64,000 nt of DNA from Carya illinoinensis (GCF_018687715.1 NC_056764.1:14213001-14277000), one strand, 5' to 3'. Positions 11,411 through 24,198 are shown, counted from the first letter of the stretch. Numbers and translations are program-made. Notes: a model not told the origin generated them from the letters alone.

Positions 11411-11847
11411 CACGCTCCATCATTGTCAACTAGTTTGTGTCCAAGAGGAAAGGTATACATATGCAACGCATTAATTTTAAAGAAATGAATGAAACCAAAG
11501 TCCCTAAATGCTTATCCATAAACTAGACAAAAGAAGACGAACTTAACGAAAGAGGCTTGAGAGAAACCGATCGATACTACTATTACAGAAGTACCTAATT
11601 AATTTGCTAATTATAAAGTCCGTAGTGATCTATTTGTTTGCATCCTTTTCATTTCGAAGTTGAATAAACAAAAGTTGCTAACAGCCTAACTGGGCAACCT
11701 TTGAGCAATTGAAAAAAAGGTAATAATTAAACAAAAATATTAATCATTTTCACAATGGAATTCGTTTGTAGATCAGAAGGCCGCCAAATGATATATATTT
11801 TTATGTTTAATATATTACAATCCTCTCGATTTATCAATGATCTTTCT
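11411..11847. other. No gene seen
   Basis: AT-rich sequence between the CACTA 3' end and a miniature CACTA element. No reading frame or known motif is visible. Confidence 0.6.
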
Positions 11848-11986
11848 CACTACAAGAAAAATGCTTATATGCGGCCATTAATTTACAATTAAAACGATCA
11901 TTTCTTTTCAAAATAAATATGTTCTCATAGCAAATAATCATTTTTGTCGTAAATAATTCGTCATAAATATCTTTTTTCTTGCAGTG
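11848..11986. mobile_element. Miniature CACTA element (139 bp) with 3-bp target duplication
   Basis: It starts CACTACAAGAAAAATG and ends CTTTTTTCTTGCAGTG, whose complement CACTGCAAGAAAAAAG matches the start with few differences. TCT at 11845-11847 and 11987-11989 is the 3-bp duplication expected for CACTA elements. There is no coding capacity. Its ends differ from those of the large element at 5146-11410, so another transposase probably moved it. Confidence 0.85.
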
Positions 11987-12059
11987 TCTTTACAACTCAT
12001 GAAGAATCAGACTTTTTTTTTAAAGTCAACATAGGAGTCAATCTTATTAAACTGGAATT

Positions 12060-15000
12060 TGGCACTCAGCCGTTACAAGAGATTGAACACATTTTGTTAT
12101 TGAGAATGTCCAACAAGACTTGAGAAATCGGAAACAAAACACTGCAGCTTTCCAATAACATGATCGCAACCCTTGATGGCTTGAACTACTTGACTTGAAT
12201 CACCCTCAAAAATCAAAAGAATCGAGACTCAATTCATAACAGAATAATGAAGTCGTGGTTAAGCCTTTTGCCTTTGCCAGCACAAGATCAGTGCAGAATA
12301 TTCTTGGTTGCATCAAACTTGCTAAAACCGAACCATTTCCATCCCTTATCATCACACCTATACCAATTCTATGAGAATTAGTACGGACAGCCACATCCCA
12401 ATTTACTTTCACCCAAGGAGATGGAGGTGGTTCCCATCGAGAGGCAAGAAAAGGTTGCTGAGGTCTTGACCCTGCTGACAAAGATTTGGCCCTGCTATAG
12501 TCTTCGACAGACTTGACAGCAGTACTAAAAAGCTCATGGGGGGATTGAAAATGGCCACCATGTATAAGTGAGTTCCTTCTAAACCAGAGAAGCTGAGCTA
12601 AAGTAACAAATAACACAAGATCCTGACTTGATAATCTATCAATTAGTAGTTGAAAGATAGAAAAAGAAATCAGGGACTCGATAATTTGCCTTCTGGATAG
12701 ACTCAGGAGTTTCCACTTCGTGCAAACAAATAGGACAATAAGAGTCTGTGAGAACTTTCCTTTTGCATAAATTAACTCTAGTGGGCAAGGAATCTGTACA
12801 AGCACTCCAAATGAACTGCTTAACAGCATTAGTTGTGTGCAAAGACCACAGCCTTCTCCAAAGCAAACCCTTTTCACCATGAGATGAAGAATCACCCCTA
12901 AAACTTAAGGCAATCTGTTTCTGCAAGTGGTAGGCACTTCTCACATAAAAATGCCCATTAACAGTTCCTTTCCAAATAAGCTTATCAGCTGCAGGTAAAA
13001 TGCTAACAGGCAACCTCATAATCTCCTTAATATACTCATGTTGGAAAATGGCATGGAGCAAGTCCACTTTCCACCATCTTGAGTGCGGATCAATGAGATC
13101 AGTTACAACTGAATTTTTAGGAAAAACAGACACAGGAGACTGAATCATGTGGGTAGAAGGTCTATTCAACCATTTATCATTCCAAATACGTATTCTGGTT
13201 CCATCTTCAACCCTCCACATAAGACCTTCCTCAACCAAAGGAATAGATTGATGAAGGCTCTTCCACAAGTATGAGGATTTTGGGCCACAACCAGCATGGG
13301 TTAGAGAGGTATTTGAAAAGTATTTGGCTTTTAATATCTTGCTAGAAAAAGTATCAGGAAACATCCTCATCCTTCAAATATGTTTGCCCAATAATGCAAG
13401 ATTGAAACAGTGTAGATCTCTAAACCCCAAACCTCCACAAGATTTGCCTGCACATAAGTAATCCCAGCTTTTCCAATCTATCTTGGTCTAATTCCCTTGG
13501 TGACCCCACCAAAATTTAGCAAAACAAGCATGAAGTTTAGAGCAAAGTGTTTTAGGCAATAAGAACACACTCATACAATAGATATGCAGTGCCTGTAAGA
13601 CAGCCTTAATGAGAATTTATTTCCCAGATTTAGAAAGAAATTTGTTTTTCCAATTATCCAGCCTCGTGACCACCTTGTCCACTATGCCATTGAATGCCCT
13701 TGTTTTTTATCTGCCCACCATAGATGGAAGACCCAAATACATGTCCAAGTTTGTAGAAGCTTGTAACCAAGCCACCTCCAATAGGTGTTTCTTTGTTGCT
13801 ACCATTGTATTCTTGCTGAAGAATAAGGAGGTTTTATCTTTATTTAGCGTTTGGCCAGATGCAGCCTCATAGATATTGAGAATCTTATTTAACTGGACCC
13901 ACTCTTGCATGTTAGCTCTGCAAAAAACAAGGCTATCATCTGCAAAAAAACAGATGATTAAGCTTAACTTGGCCTCGAGCTATAGGAATTGCAATTAAGG
14001 TTTCATTGAGTTCAGCAGCCCTCAATTGGGAACTCAAGGCTTCAGCACAAAGAATAAAAAGATATGGGGATAAATGATAGCCTTGCCTGAGGCCCCTTCC
14101 AGGTTTGAAATGTTGTTGTGGAACACCATTAACCAAAACAGAAAAAGATGAAGTGGAAATGCAAGATATAATCAACTCAACCCATTTGGCATTAAACCCC
14201 ATTTTTACTAAAACAGCTTTAAGGAACACCCATTCCACCCTATCATAGGCTTTACTCATATCCAATTTTAAAACCATAAAACCCTTTGTCCCATGTAAAT
14301 GAGTGTTCATGGTGTGAAGGCTTTCGTAGGCTGCCAAGATACTATTAGTAATGTGCCTTCCTGGAACAAAAGCACATTGGTTAGAAGAAATAAGGGAAGG
14401 TAGAATAGATTTCAATCTATTGGTAAGCATCTTTGTAATAATTTTATAGAGGACATTGCACAAGCTTATGGGTCGATATTCAGACACACATTTTGGATTG
14501 TTGGACTTGGGAATCAAAACCAAATAGGTGAAATTTATTGACTCAATATGTGTAGGAGAATTCATAAAGGAGAGGACAGCCTAACAAACCTCAGGACCTA
14601 CCACATCCCAGTTGTCTTGGTAGAAACAAGTACTAAGACCATCAGGTCCAGGGGCTTTATAAGGTCCCATCTGGAAAAGAGCATGCTGAACATCTACATC
14701 TGTAAAATGCTGAAGTAAGACATCATTCATATCAGAAGATACACTAGGGGAGAGGTCTTTAAGACAAAAATCAATTTGAGACGGTTTGGAGGATTTAAAT
14801 AAATTTAGATAGAACTGAGTAAAAGCAAGGCCAATGTCTGCTGCAAAATTGTATTGATGCCCATACTCATCCTCCACTTGAACTACCTTGTTCCTCTTCT
14901 ATCTCTAGCTAGCACTCAAGTGAAAAAATTTGGTTTTACAATCACCATTCCGTAACCAATGCACTTTGGCTCTTTGCTTCCATTTTAAATGCAAACATTC

Positions 15001-16004
15001 TTGAAGAATAGAAATTTCTGATTGCAGCTTCCTAACTTCCTCCACAGTGTCAACATGAAGAGTAGTCTGCAGTCTGTCAAGTTGACCCATTTTCTCCCTT
15101 AGGAGCTGATCAGAAACTGGAGCCTTTGAGTTGGCCCATCTTCTAACAGATAGCAGACAAGCACCAAGCTTTTGTGACAAAGAAGGCAAATTACAGACTG
15201 CATCACCAGACTGTGACCAGGCAGAAGAAATGGCACCTTTATAATCCTCATAAAAAGCCCAACTTGATTCAAATCTAAGTGGCCTCTTCATAGAATATCC
15301 ATGGCTAGTTGAGAATGTCATTAGGATAGGATGATGATCAAAAGCAACAGAGGACAGCACTCTGATATCCACCCATCCAAATTCCTCACACCAAGCAGTA
15401 GAAGCAACAACCATATCAAGTTTCTCCTTTGTGAATGAGGAGTCAGTTATGTTATTTGACCATGTATACTTCCCCTTTGAGAACCTTAGGTTATGAAGTT
15501 GACAAACTTCTAAGACATCCTTAGAAAGTGCAATCTGTTTATCATTCCTAAGTGCACCACCTTGTCACTATGAAACAGGATTTCATTAAAGTCCCCTAGA
15601 CAAAGCCACAATTCAAGATTCAAAGAATGAAGGCGCCTCAAGATATTATAACCCACAATTCTTTTATTAGTCATGGGATGACCATAAAAATAGGTAAGCA
15701 TCCAAGGTGATTTGGGAGAACTGCTATCAACCCAACAATTGATATGCCTTTGAGAATAACTCTGAATGTCCACTACACAAGCAGATGTCCATAGCAAGGC
15801 CAAACCACCACCATGACCCACTCCCTCAACAACAAGCATGTTAGAAAACCCAAATAAATACTTTAAAGATTCCATCTTGTTCTTATGTAATCTGGTCTCC
15901 ATAAGAAATAAGATGTCTGGCTTTTTATCCTTTACCATGAGGTTAAGGTCACGAACTGTCCGAGGGTTGCCAAGCCCTCGGCAGTTCCAACTTAGAAGCC
16001 TCAA
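12060..16004 (-). pseudogene. LINE ORF2: endonuclease, reverse transcriptase, RNase H, several frameshifts
   Basis: The 5' part (16004-15510) is an APE-type endonuclease: LLSWNCRGLGNPRTVRDL, LMETRL and LCLGDFNEIL. A linker occupies 15414-14905. The reverse transcriptase spans about 14877-13700, with YKAPGPDGLS, LVLIPKSNNPKCVSEYRPIS, KLDMSKAYDRVEW and GLRQGYHLSPYLF. The catalytic FADD motif is hit by an extra base in the homopolymer at 13944-13950, which moves the frame inside the motif. The zf-RVT region follows (13370-12700, WRRLWSLHTTNAVKQFIW), then an RNase H-like domain (WVKVNWDVAV, IGIGVMIRDGNGSVL) near 12480-12206 that continues in another frame towards 12060. The product would have copied its own RNA at a nicked target. 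Confidence 0.8.
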
Positions 16005-17300
16005 TTCTCTTGGCGGGGCTGGGAACCAGCCTCCACCAATACATTCATACTTCGTAACTTCCGTTTGGATAACAAATAGTCCTCAGAGGAATGGGAACCA
16101 ATCATAAATTTCCTCTTCTTAGTGGTTAAGAAATCATCAAACTTAGAAGTGGTTTTCTTATCAACAAATCTGACCTTTTTCTTTAGATGATGCAGTGATG
16201 AAGATGGTGCTAAGAAACATTGCCGGGTAGGATCATCAACCAAGTCAATGGCGCTTCCAACATTAGTAATGTGGGCGTCAATAGACACCATAGCAGCAGA
16301 TAGTGAAGGAAGATCATGCAGCAGAGCAGCCTCAAACTTGGAAGAGACAATAGTTATTACAGTTGGGGCAGTTGGTGTAATCTCAGGAGGGCTGCCAGTT
16401 ACCATCTCATCCACACCAATCAGAGAATGCCCCGTGTTGTTCGCATCCCCAACTACCACATAACTAACCTTACTGTTACCAGAGATGCTAGGAGACAACA
16501 GACAAGTTGCAGCAAAAGATGAAGAGCAATGTGCAGAGGCAGCAATGAGTTTCCCCACACCTCCTCTTGTTGAAGTAGATGATGCACGTAACCAAGTACC
16601 ATATTGCATGGTAGAAGGACCCTCCATCTTCTTCAAACAACCATGAGGACCATGCAAAATCACACCACAAGAAAAGCATAAATGTGGCAGTCTTTCATAC
16701 TGAAAGGCCACAAAGGCTTGATGACCTTGCATAGATAACATACTTCCTCTAGCAAGAGGCTGAGAAAGATCAATTTCCACCAGAACACGCAAATAAGGAC
16801 CCCATCTGATACCCTTATCATCCACCTCTACATGAACTGCATTCCCAACCAGTTTCCCAAGCCTAGAAGCCACCTTAGAATTCATGCATCCAAAAGATAG
16901 ATTTTGAAGTTGCACCTAAAAATAAGCATGAGAAAAAAATAATTCATTAGGAGGCTTAAGTCCATTGAAGAACTTGAGGCAAATCAGATTCTGATCAAAT
17001 GACCAAGGCTGACCCCCCCCCCCAAACTTTCTGCATGTCGGCCTCAGAATAGACCTCCAAAATAAACAAATTAATGCCAACTTCGACAATGCGCATGACA
17101 TCACCAACTTTCCATACCTTAAGCATGGTTAACCTGAAAGCCTCACAGTTAATTCTCTTTTATGTTATGATTTTTCCCACTAAACAGAAACGACCTTTCA
17201 ACACAGTGTCTGCAACATCCTCGTCCAAAACAACAACACCCTCCTTTTCCACAGTTGTAAGACTCAGTTTATTCCAATGCAAAATGAAATCATCATCCAT
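16001..17300 (-). pseudogene. LINE ORF1: DUF4283 and CCHC zinc-knuckle protein
   Basis: Translation from about 17300 gives an acidic start (MDDDFILHWNKLSL), then a DUF4283-like nucleic-acid-binding region interrupted by a stop near 17160 and a frameshift in a run of Cs at 17013-17021. The second half, 16915-16001, is open and contains GIRWGPYLRVLVEIDLSQPL and the zinc-knuckle-like LPHLCFSCGVILHGPHGC, then a Ser/Thr-rich tail ending QPRQEN. The ORF1 stop sits in AATTGAGG where ORF2 begins. Related elements have ATGA at such overlaps, so the ORF2 ATG has probably mutated to TTG. Confidence 0.72.
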
Positions 17301-17801
17301 ACTAAAAACACGTAGATAAAGACAGTAGAGCACATAAAGAGACTAAAGACCGCCTACCACCCAAGAGTGAAGGCACAAACTCCTCCTCAAGAACCAGTAG
17401 AGCAACTTGAGAGAAAAGACTTGGAAGTAACTGCTTCCTGAATCAGACTTGTTTTAGTGTGTAAGAGTTGTGTTAGAATATTTGCAAGTCTTTTATAGAT
17501 GGCATATATGCATTAACTTACTTGATCTTTCTTTTTGTATTTGAATGTTTAAACTTTAAACAAGATCACCTCATAGGGGACCCAAGACTTCCACGTTGAC
17601 TCGATGATCATTAGCTTTGCTTTGACCTATTCCAATACTCTAAACGAAAGTGAAATGTTATAAGAGGGTACACGATTAGAGTCACCCACTAATGTTGGGA
17701 AAGGAAGAAACATTGAAGCAATAGACTTACATAAGTAGATGTAATTGAGCTGAACCGTTCATCTCTCCAACTCTCATTGTTGCACAACTTCACCCGCCAA
17801 C

Positions 17802-18459
17802 ATGTTCTCTCAAATGGCAAACCTAGTTTTAGTGTTGCTTCCCCTTTTCCTCATTATCAACATCCTCTCCCTTCCTCTACCTGCACCAGCTATATCCTCA
17901 TGCAACGGTCCATGCAAATCCCTCAACAACTACACCGGCCAACTCATATGCATCGAGGGTAAGTGCAATTGACCTTGATCAGGTTGGCAGCAACATATGC
18001 AAGGGCTCCCTACCCCCTAAAGATAACAAATGCTAGCCCTCAGGCACTAGGAATTGCAAGGGAAAATCTTTCTCTCAGTTCAAATGCTCACCGCCTGTCA
18101 CGTCCTCCATGCGAGCCCTTCTCACAAACAATGATTTCAACGAAGGTGGGGATGGCGAGGGTGCATCCAGTTGTGATGAACGTTTCCATGAAAACTCATA
18201 GCGGGTTGTGGCACTATCAACTGGATGGTTTGATGGGGGTTCACGCTATGGGAAGATGATCAAAATTACGGCTAGTAATGGGAGGAGTGTGAAAGCCAAG
18301 ATGGTAGATGAGTGTGATTCTATGAATGGGTGTGATGCAGAGCATGCAGACCAGCCTTCTTGTAAGAATAATATTGTTGATGGATCAAATGTTGTTTGGA
18401 ACGATTTGGGACTGAATTTAGACGATGGTGTAGGGCCTGTTACTTGGTCTCTGGCCTAG
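17802..18459 (+). pseudogene. Kiwellin / ripening-related protein (grip22-like) pseudogene
   Basis: From ATG 17802 a signal peptide (NLVLVLLPLFLIINILSLPL) leads into SSCNGPCKSLNNYTGQLICI, the start of mature kiwellin. The double-psi-barrel part is at 18208-18459: [51 protein letters not shown] and the end VTWSLA. Kiwellins are secreted Cys-rich plant proteins, some of which bind pathogen effectors. Lesions: one extra base at about 17969 giving TGA at 17970-17972, TAG at 18034-18036 and TAG at 18199-18201 in the shifted frame, and Tyr in place of the usual Cys in GSRCGKM. The last 84 codons are open. It lies 362 bp downstream of a LINE insertion. Confidence 0.88.
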
Positions 18460-18479
18460 CTATGGACCTTGACATGGCT

Positions 18480-19391
18480 GCATGGATATGGAGAACAATT
18501 ATTCGCATCATGTCACTGATCTACTCTTATATATGTTCAATTCCCTAAATAATCGAAGTAAAATATGTTGATCATAATCTTCTTAATCCAATTGTTGGAA
18601 ATGATATGCTTCTTTTTCTTTTTCTAGTTTAGATGGGTCTCTTCCAACACATGATTGCAACATCTAGATAAATATTTGGGTCGAGTTTTCCCTCAAGAGG
18701 ACGTATTTAATTTAAAAATCTGACTAGAGTTCATTAAACAATATACTAGAAGAACGTGTTTTTTTTTAAATCTAATTTAAAAAGTTGTCACACAATATTT
18801 TTTAAACATATGAATCGTTTTGTTATATATAAAAAATATATATATAGTGGAGGGACCGTTCCAACCGGAGGGCCCTGGAGCATACAAAAAGGGCTCATAA
18901 TATATTAAACACCAAGAAGCCCATAGTTTGGGTCCAACATGAGCCCAAAAGTCACGAAGTGATGGTCAAGAGGAATTCAAAAAGAGACATACATGGCGCC
19001 ACCTTTAACGGAAGGATAAAAATAACAAGAAGTGATATGATTATTCAAAATCCTAAAACTTGATCTATTCCGATAAATCCTGGATGAGATATGTACAGCA
19101 AACGAGCCTATATATACAGATAATCTTTAATGTTTAAAAGAATAATATCTCTGAACTAACTTTAGCATCGGAGTGTTTTCAAGAAGAGCTCCCCTCGAGT
19201 TTCATCAAAGAAGAACGGCTGAGCTGTGGGAGATTGGAAGTGAAACACGCCCCGAACATATAGTATAGATATACCTAACATGTGTGTATTTTACAATTCT
19301 AAAATATGATCATCATGATTATGTCTTCAACTTTCCTACTAAACTTATCTAGTTAACAACAATTCGACTTCAGAGATGAAGTTTTTGTTTT
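18480..19391. other. AT-rich flank containing a possible LTR remnant (about 18838-19270)
   Basis: No gene is seen. Within it, a TATA-like CTATATATAC near 19110 is followed by CTGAACTAACTTTAGCATCGGAGTG and a GC-richer stretch, which resembles the end part of plant Ty3/gypsy (Tat-type) LTRs. No paired LTR or target duplication was found, so this is only a suggestion. Confidence 0.4.
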
Positions 19392-19566
19392 GAGAAATGA
19401 TATTTGCAGTTATAGAGTACTCAAGCGCTGCACACTACTTCTATAAAAAGTGAGTAAATATAATATTTATATGAAAATATTAATTTTTTAACAGTGAACT
19501 CCACTATTTTTCAAAATTAAGAATGCGTAATGCTTGTAGAACCCATACATATATCTACCATCACTC
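19392..19566. mobile_element. MULE-like miniature element, 175 bp, 9-bp target duplication (family M1)
   Basis: The ends GAGAAATGATATTTGCAG and ATATCTACCATCACTC are imperfect inverted repeats. Immediately outside, ttttgtttt occurs at 19383-19391 and 19567-19575. A 9-bp duplication is typical of Mutator-like elements. Relatives are at 1-124 and 37923-38098. Confidence 0.8.
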
Positions 19567-20103
19567 TTTTGTTTTATCTTGTCCCTCCGTCTGAATTTTG
19601 ATCCTCTAGATTCCCTACCCAAAATTATTGTATTCATTGCTATATATGTGTTTTCTACGCCTTGGACGCTATAGAATTAGTTTAGTTTACCGCCAAACAA
19701 TTTCTTTTAAGATTGATTATGATAAAATAAAAATAAAAACAAAACTAAGTTTGAGTCGATTGATCATACATACATATATAGTTTAAAAATGTTATCCCCA
19801 AGATTTTACTCATGATGAGTAAAAAAGAATCCATTTAACATTAAAAAGGGATTTAATATTCACAATAACTTTTGTGACCATTCTCTACGAAAAACATATA
19901 TATTATCTTTATTTTTTCGTATATTTTATTGAAAATACCCTACTTAATAGGTTCTTAAAAAAACATTAAAACAGAGTAATTTCTGGGTGTTGAACGCAAT
20001 GCGTCTCTTATAGTGTCGGACGATCGAAATCTTTTCCACCCATTGCACTTTAACGCCGTTTGAATGTTAAAATGAAATAGTAATGAGTTGAGATTACTGG
20101 CTC

Positions 20104-20287
20104 GGTTTGGATAGTGGGTTGAATTGAGATAAAAGTTTAAAATATTATTTTTTAATATTTGAAAAAGTTGAATTGGAATTTGAAAGAGTTGAATTATTTA
20201 TTATATTTCATGTTGAAAGTTGGGAAAGTTGTAATGATTAGATAATATGAGTTGAGTTGAGTTGGGCTGGGTTGACTAACCAAATGG
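20104..20287. mobile_element. Miniature element, family M4
   Basis: The ends GGTTTGGATAGTGGGTTGAA and GGGTTGACTAACCAAATGG are imperfect inverted repeats. The interior holds TTGAAAAAGTTGAATT and AAAGTTGTAATGATTAGAT, shared with the other members in this window. Confidence 0.6.
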
Positions 20288-20618
20288 AGCTAGTTTTGTG
20301 ATATCCACTTAAGATGTTTGAATGTTAAGATGCGTTTAGATGTATTTATGAGAAGTTGAAAAAGATTGTAGATTTTACATGTAAAGATATATTGAATTGA
20401 AAAATATTATTAGTCTCATATATGACGTGTAAAGAGGTTTTAAATTGAGATCAATTTAACAATTTAAGGATTAAGTATTTAAAGATTAGACTCAATTTAA
20501 AATTAAATTAATTTTAATTTAGTCCAAATTTCAACCGAGAGTTAAATATAAAGATAAATCAGTTCTCGAGAGAGTGTAGATTTGGCCTTTGTCGTTGCCA
20601 AAACAATCATTAAATTTA

Positions 20619-20780
20619 GAGTTTTGTTACATATAAATAAAGTCGCGTATTAATCTGCGTACTAATATTGATTCATTCATACGTAAAATTGCTATTTTTA
20701 ATAAAATTTACTTTTTGACCAATCACATTAAATTAGTGCGCAGATTAGTATACAATTGTGTTTATAAATATATTTTTCCT
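20619..20780. mobile_element. Miniature element, family M2 (about 160 bp)
   Basis: The 5' part ATTAATCTGCGTACTAAT is answered by ATTAGTGCGCAGATTAGTAT at the other end, with outer arms TTACATATAAATAAAG and TTTATAAATATATTTTTCC. Copies are at 31226, 38271 and 59841. Confidence 0.65.
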
Positions 20781-20879
20781 TAAATTTATTCTAAAAGAAA
20801 TAAGTATTGTTGTTTGGTTGGTCTGAATATGTTGTGCAAGGCTAGTCTAGTCTAATCTAGTCACAAAAGCTCATTTCCA

Positions 20880-21103
20880 TAGGAGTATAGATGAATTTTA
20901 ATTTTTTCATTTAATTATTATTTAATCATTATAATTTTTCTAAATTTTTAAATAAAACATAAAAATAATACAAAATAAAAATTATATTCATATAATATTT
21001 TAACTTTATAATAATACTTTTATTCAATTGTTTTTTCTTCTTAACTCAAATCATTTCACTATTATTTATCAAATATATCATCTCATTATCCAAATATATC
21101 CTT
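20880..21103. mobile_element. Degenerate miniature element, family M4
   Basis: Starts near GCTCATTTCCATAGGAG and ends TCATCTCATTATCCAAATA. The interior has the family's TTATAATTTTTCTAAATTTT and ATTATTTATC segments in the reverse orientation to 20104. Confidence 0.4.
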
Positions 21104-21190
21104 AAAATTAGGAAACCAGTCAATAAAATATTCTAAAAAATAACTAAAAGAGAGAGAGCACGAGGGACTACATGTATTTGTCTTTCAATA

Positions 21191-21292
21191 TTTCAAATTT
21201 TTTTTTTTTCAATATACAATGGGAGAGAGAGGTTGAACTCATCATCTCGAGAGTTGCATCATGTGCCATGAGTCCACGCCATTAGCAAATAT
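21191..21292 (-). mobile_element. Possible tRNA-derived SINE
   Basis: On the minus strand GCTAATGGCGTGG resembles a polymerase III A box, GATGAGTTCAACCTC resembles a B box, and the unit ends in CCCATTGTATATTG plus a long A-tail. No convincing target duplication could be read. Confidence 0.4.
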
Positions 21293-21299
21293 TCCTGAT

Positions 21300-23511
21300 T
21301 TATAGATGAGTGCCCTGTTTCATTGAGAATCTTTAAGAATCTGGCTCATGGATAATTTTCACTTATTGGGTTTGTAGCCGTTTAGTTAAAGATGGGCTCA
21401 TCTCTACCAAGTGGGCTTGGATATTAATTCTCCATGCAGTAGGCTTTTTTAGGAGAAGTTAAACCCTATGCTCATTTATTTCTCCCTAACTCATCCCCAT
21501 CTTTCTAATTTACATGCAAACAATCCACCAAAGTGATTGATTACTTCTACAAAATGGCAAGTATTTAAGCAAAAAATATTATCACACTTGATGGGATGTG
21601 GTTGTGGTATCCACCATAATCAATCCCATCTTCATTAGCCAATCCTTGGTCGGGCCCAACCAACCTTTATCAAAACATCAAAAGAGGGAGCAGAAGGAAA
21701 TATCTTACTACTTTAAATTTTTCATAATATCAATTCCATGATCATTATAATGAAACTTAGATCCAATTAGTATCATCACGTCACTCTATTGGCATGGACC
21801 ACATGCCAATTATGAAAGGGTTTGGTGCATAGTTAATATCTAAATTATAATTAAGATATTCTTTAATTTTATACTGTCAAATATAAAATGAGATATATAT
21901 ATTATATAGTGTTTATTACTCAGATAATATCTATACTGTCCAAAAATTCTATGAGAACACTATTAAATGTTGCTAAGCCCATATGATATGTTTATTTCTT
22001 TATAAACAATTAAAAAGACTCTCTCTATTCATCAATGTACTTGTATTGTTAGGTTACCCAAATTGAGGTACCAAGGGATGGAATGTCATATGCAAAGGCT
22101 TATAAGGATGAAGTCAACTTTGGTTGAGATGATATGAGCATTAAGATTGGCAAAAATCAAGAGGTAACATCATAATGTCAATTCCTTGGTACATGTGGTT
22201 GGATTAACATGATTTTGTTCCACAATTCAAAGCATATATGCAGCATCGCTTTCAATGTTGGAGAACCACTTGGGTCGAACCTCGTCGCACCGCCCAAACC
22301 TTTATTTTCCAAAATAGACAAAACCCCCAACCACTGATATTTTAAAGTCAATATGTGTGTGCGCTTTTCTTCTCCTCGGTCCAATCTCACGTAGGACTCG
22401 GTTAAATAAATGACACTTTGAATTAACCTTTTAAAAACAAAATAATAATAACGTTACGGTCATGGATATACAAGTCTTATATATTTTTTTAAAAAAAAAA
22501 TAAATCTAAAATTTATATTAAAAAAATTATTTTTCTAAAAATAGATTCTATTATATTTTAAAATAAATGCATAAAAATTTTACATTCTAAAATTATATCT
22601 GACACTGTTAAATAAAAATACAGAGAATTATCTGTGTAAAAGCAATTAGTACATGGTGGTGATATTTAAATGAGTAAAACTATATATGATTATGAAGTAT
22701 ACAAATACCATATAGTTAATTTAAAAAATATTACGATTTATTATTAAAAATTAATTTTTTTCATATAAATCTTGTATTTTTTTTATTTTTCTTACTTACA
22801 GACTTTCATTTCTCTATTTAAATTCGTCAAACACTGCAACGTAATAGATAAGCTGCGCGGCGGGGATCCCCTGCTCCCCTCCCCTGCTGCAAAATTTTTC
22901 CTTTCTAGTTTCTACTTTTTGTTTTTGTTTTTGTTTTTTTTTTTTTTTTTTTTTTTTGTAATTTTGGACTTTATTTAGTATTTTTAAGATTGTAAATATA
23001 TTTTTAACTTTTTATTATGATTTTTAAATAAAGCCTCCAATGTAAAACTAAGTGGACACATGTCAGATTTTCATTAGTTAACACATGTCCTCATTGCCAT
23101 TGAGTGGTTGAGAATTATTCAGAGTTGGACAGAAATACCTAATTATGGATTTTTTAAAACTTAGATAAATATTATGAATATAAAAAATTAAAATAAAACG
23201 GAAAAAACTCAAATGTTAAATTTATAATTAATCCTGATTTTTCAGTAGATGCACCGTTAATTAATTTACCTTATTTATGATAGAGGTGTCATTGCCTGAC
23301 AATTTTATTTTATTTTTATTTTTAATTTTTTCTCTCGGCACCAATGCCTGACATTATAAAGGCATATCTGCTTCTTGGAGTGCAAAAGTGCCATAACGCT
23401 AGTTTAGGACGTATAAATCAAGCTTATATTTCACGGACGGTGCAACGTTCACCGCTCCGGGCTACCACTAACTTCAGCTACAGTTAGTCATATATAGTAT
23501 TTTATTTGTGA
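21300..23511. other. AT-rich intergenic DNA; no gene seen
   Basis: Only short open frames without recognisable domains occur. A moderately GC-richer patch near 22250-22395 and a T-run at 22928-22956 are the only features. Neither matches anything else in the window. Confidence 0.6.
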
Positions 23512-24198
23512 AAACCCTTAAGTGCTAGAAACTCCAATTGGGCCGCCAAGCATGACGCTTGTCTTGTGGAAGAATGACCCGAATGATTGAAACCAATCGC
23601 ATTGAAGAACAAATATTCAGAAATACAAATTGTCAGGCTACGAAGATTGAGAGAGATTGCCGACAAAGGTTCCAAGAGGTGGGTGTTGGGTAGGGATGGG
23701 TTGCGAGGCTGCAAATATGAGAGGGGGACCGAGGAGATAAATCAAGAAGAAGTCTAAGAGGGGAGATGTGTGCGTGAGAGATGTTTCTTTCTATGGTGCG
23801 GTTCCATTGTCGTGAAAATAGGAAGCCTACGTGTCATGAGATTATTGGAGAGCTATTTTTTGGCCAAGTTCAGCCCAACTGATTATTACATTAACTCTAA
23901 CGAATTTTCTAAACTTTCAAATAAAAAATAACTCAATTTTTTCAAATTTCTAAAAATACAATATTATAAAACTATATAATATTAAAAAAAAAAAAAAGGC
24001 CCTCCACTTATGTAAAGACACGTTATAAATTTGAGAAAATAACAAAAACCCATTATCTATTCATTTTACACTTAATTAAAACCCATCTAAATAAAAACCT
24101 TTTTCCCTGTGAACAAACCCCTTCTACCCCGACAACTAAAGAGTCTTTCGATACAAAACAATCCAGACACAATCCAATTCATTGATAGATTGAAGTCA

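Larger units (their letters stand above)
12015..17439 (-). mobile_element. Near-full-length LINE (non-LTR retrotransposon)
   Basis: On the minus strand it runs from a 5' leader near 17439 through ORF1 and ORF2 to an A-tail at about 12021-12015. The identical 11-bp sequence gaatcagactt occurs at 12004-12014 and 17440-17450, one on each side, which fixes both ends as a single retrotransposition event. The order of domains (DUF4283 and zinc knuckle; endonuclease; reverse transcriptase; zf-RVT; RNase H) is that of plant L1-type elements. Several stops and frameshifts make it inactive. Confidence 0.88.
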
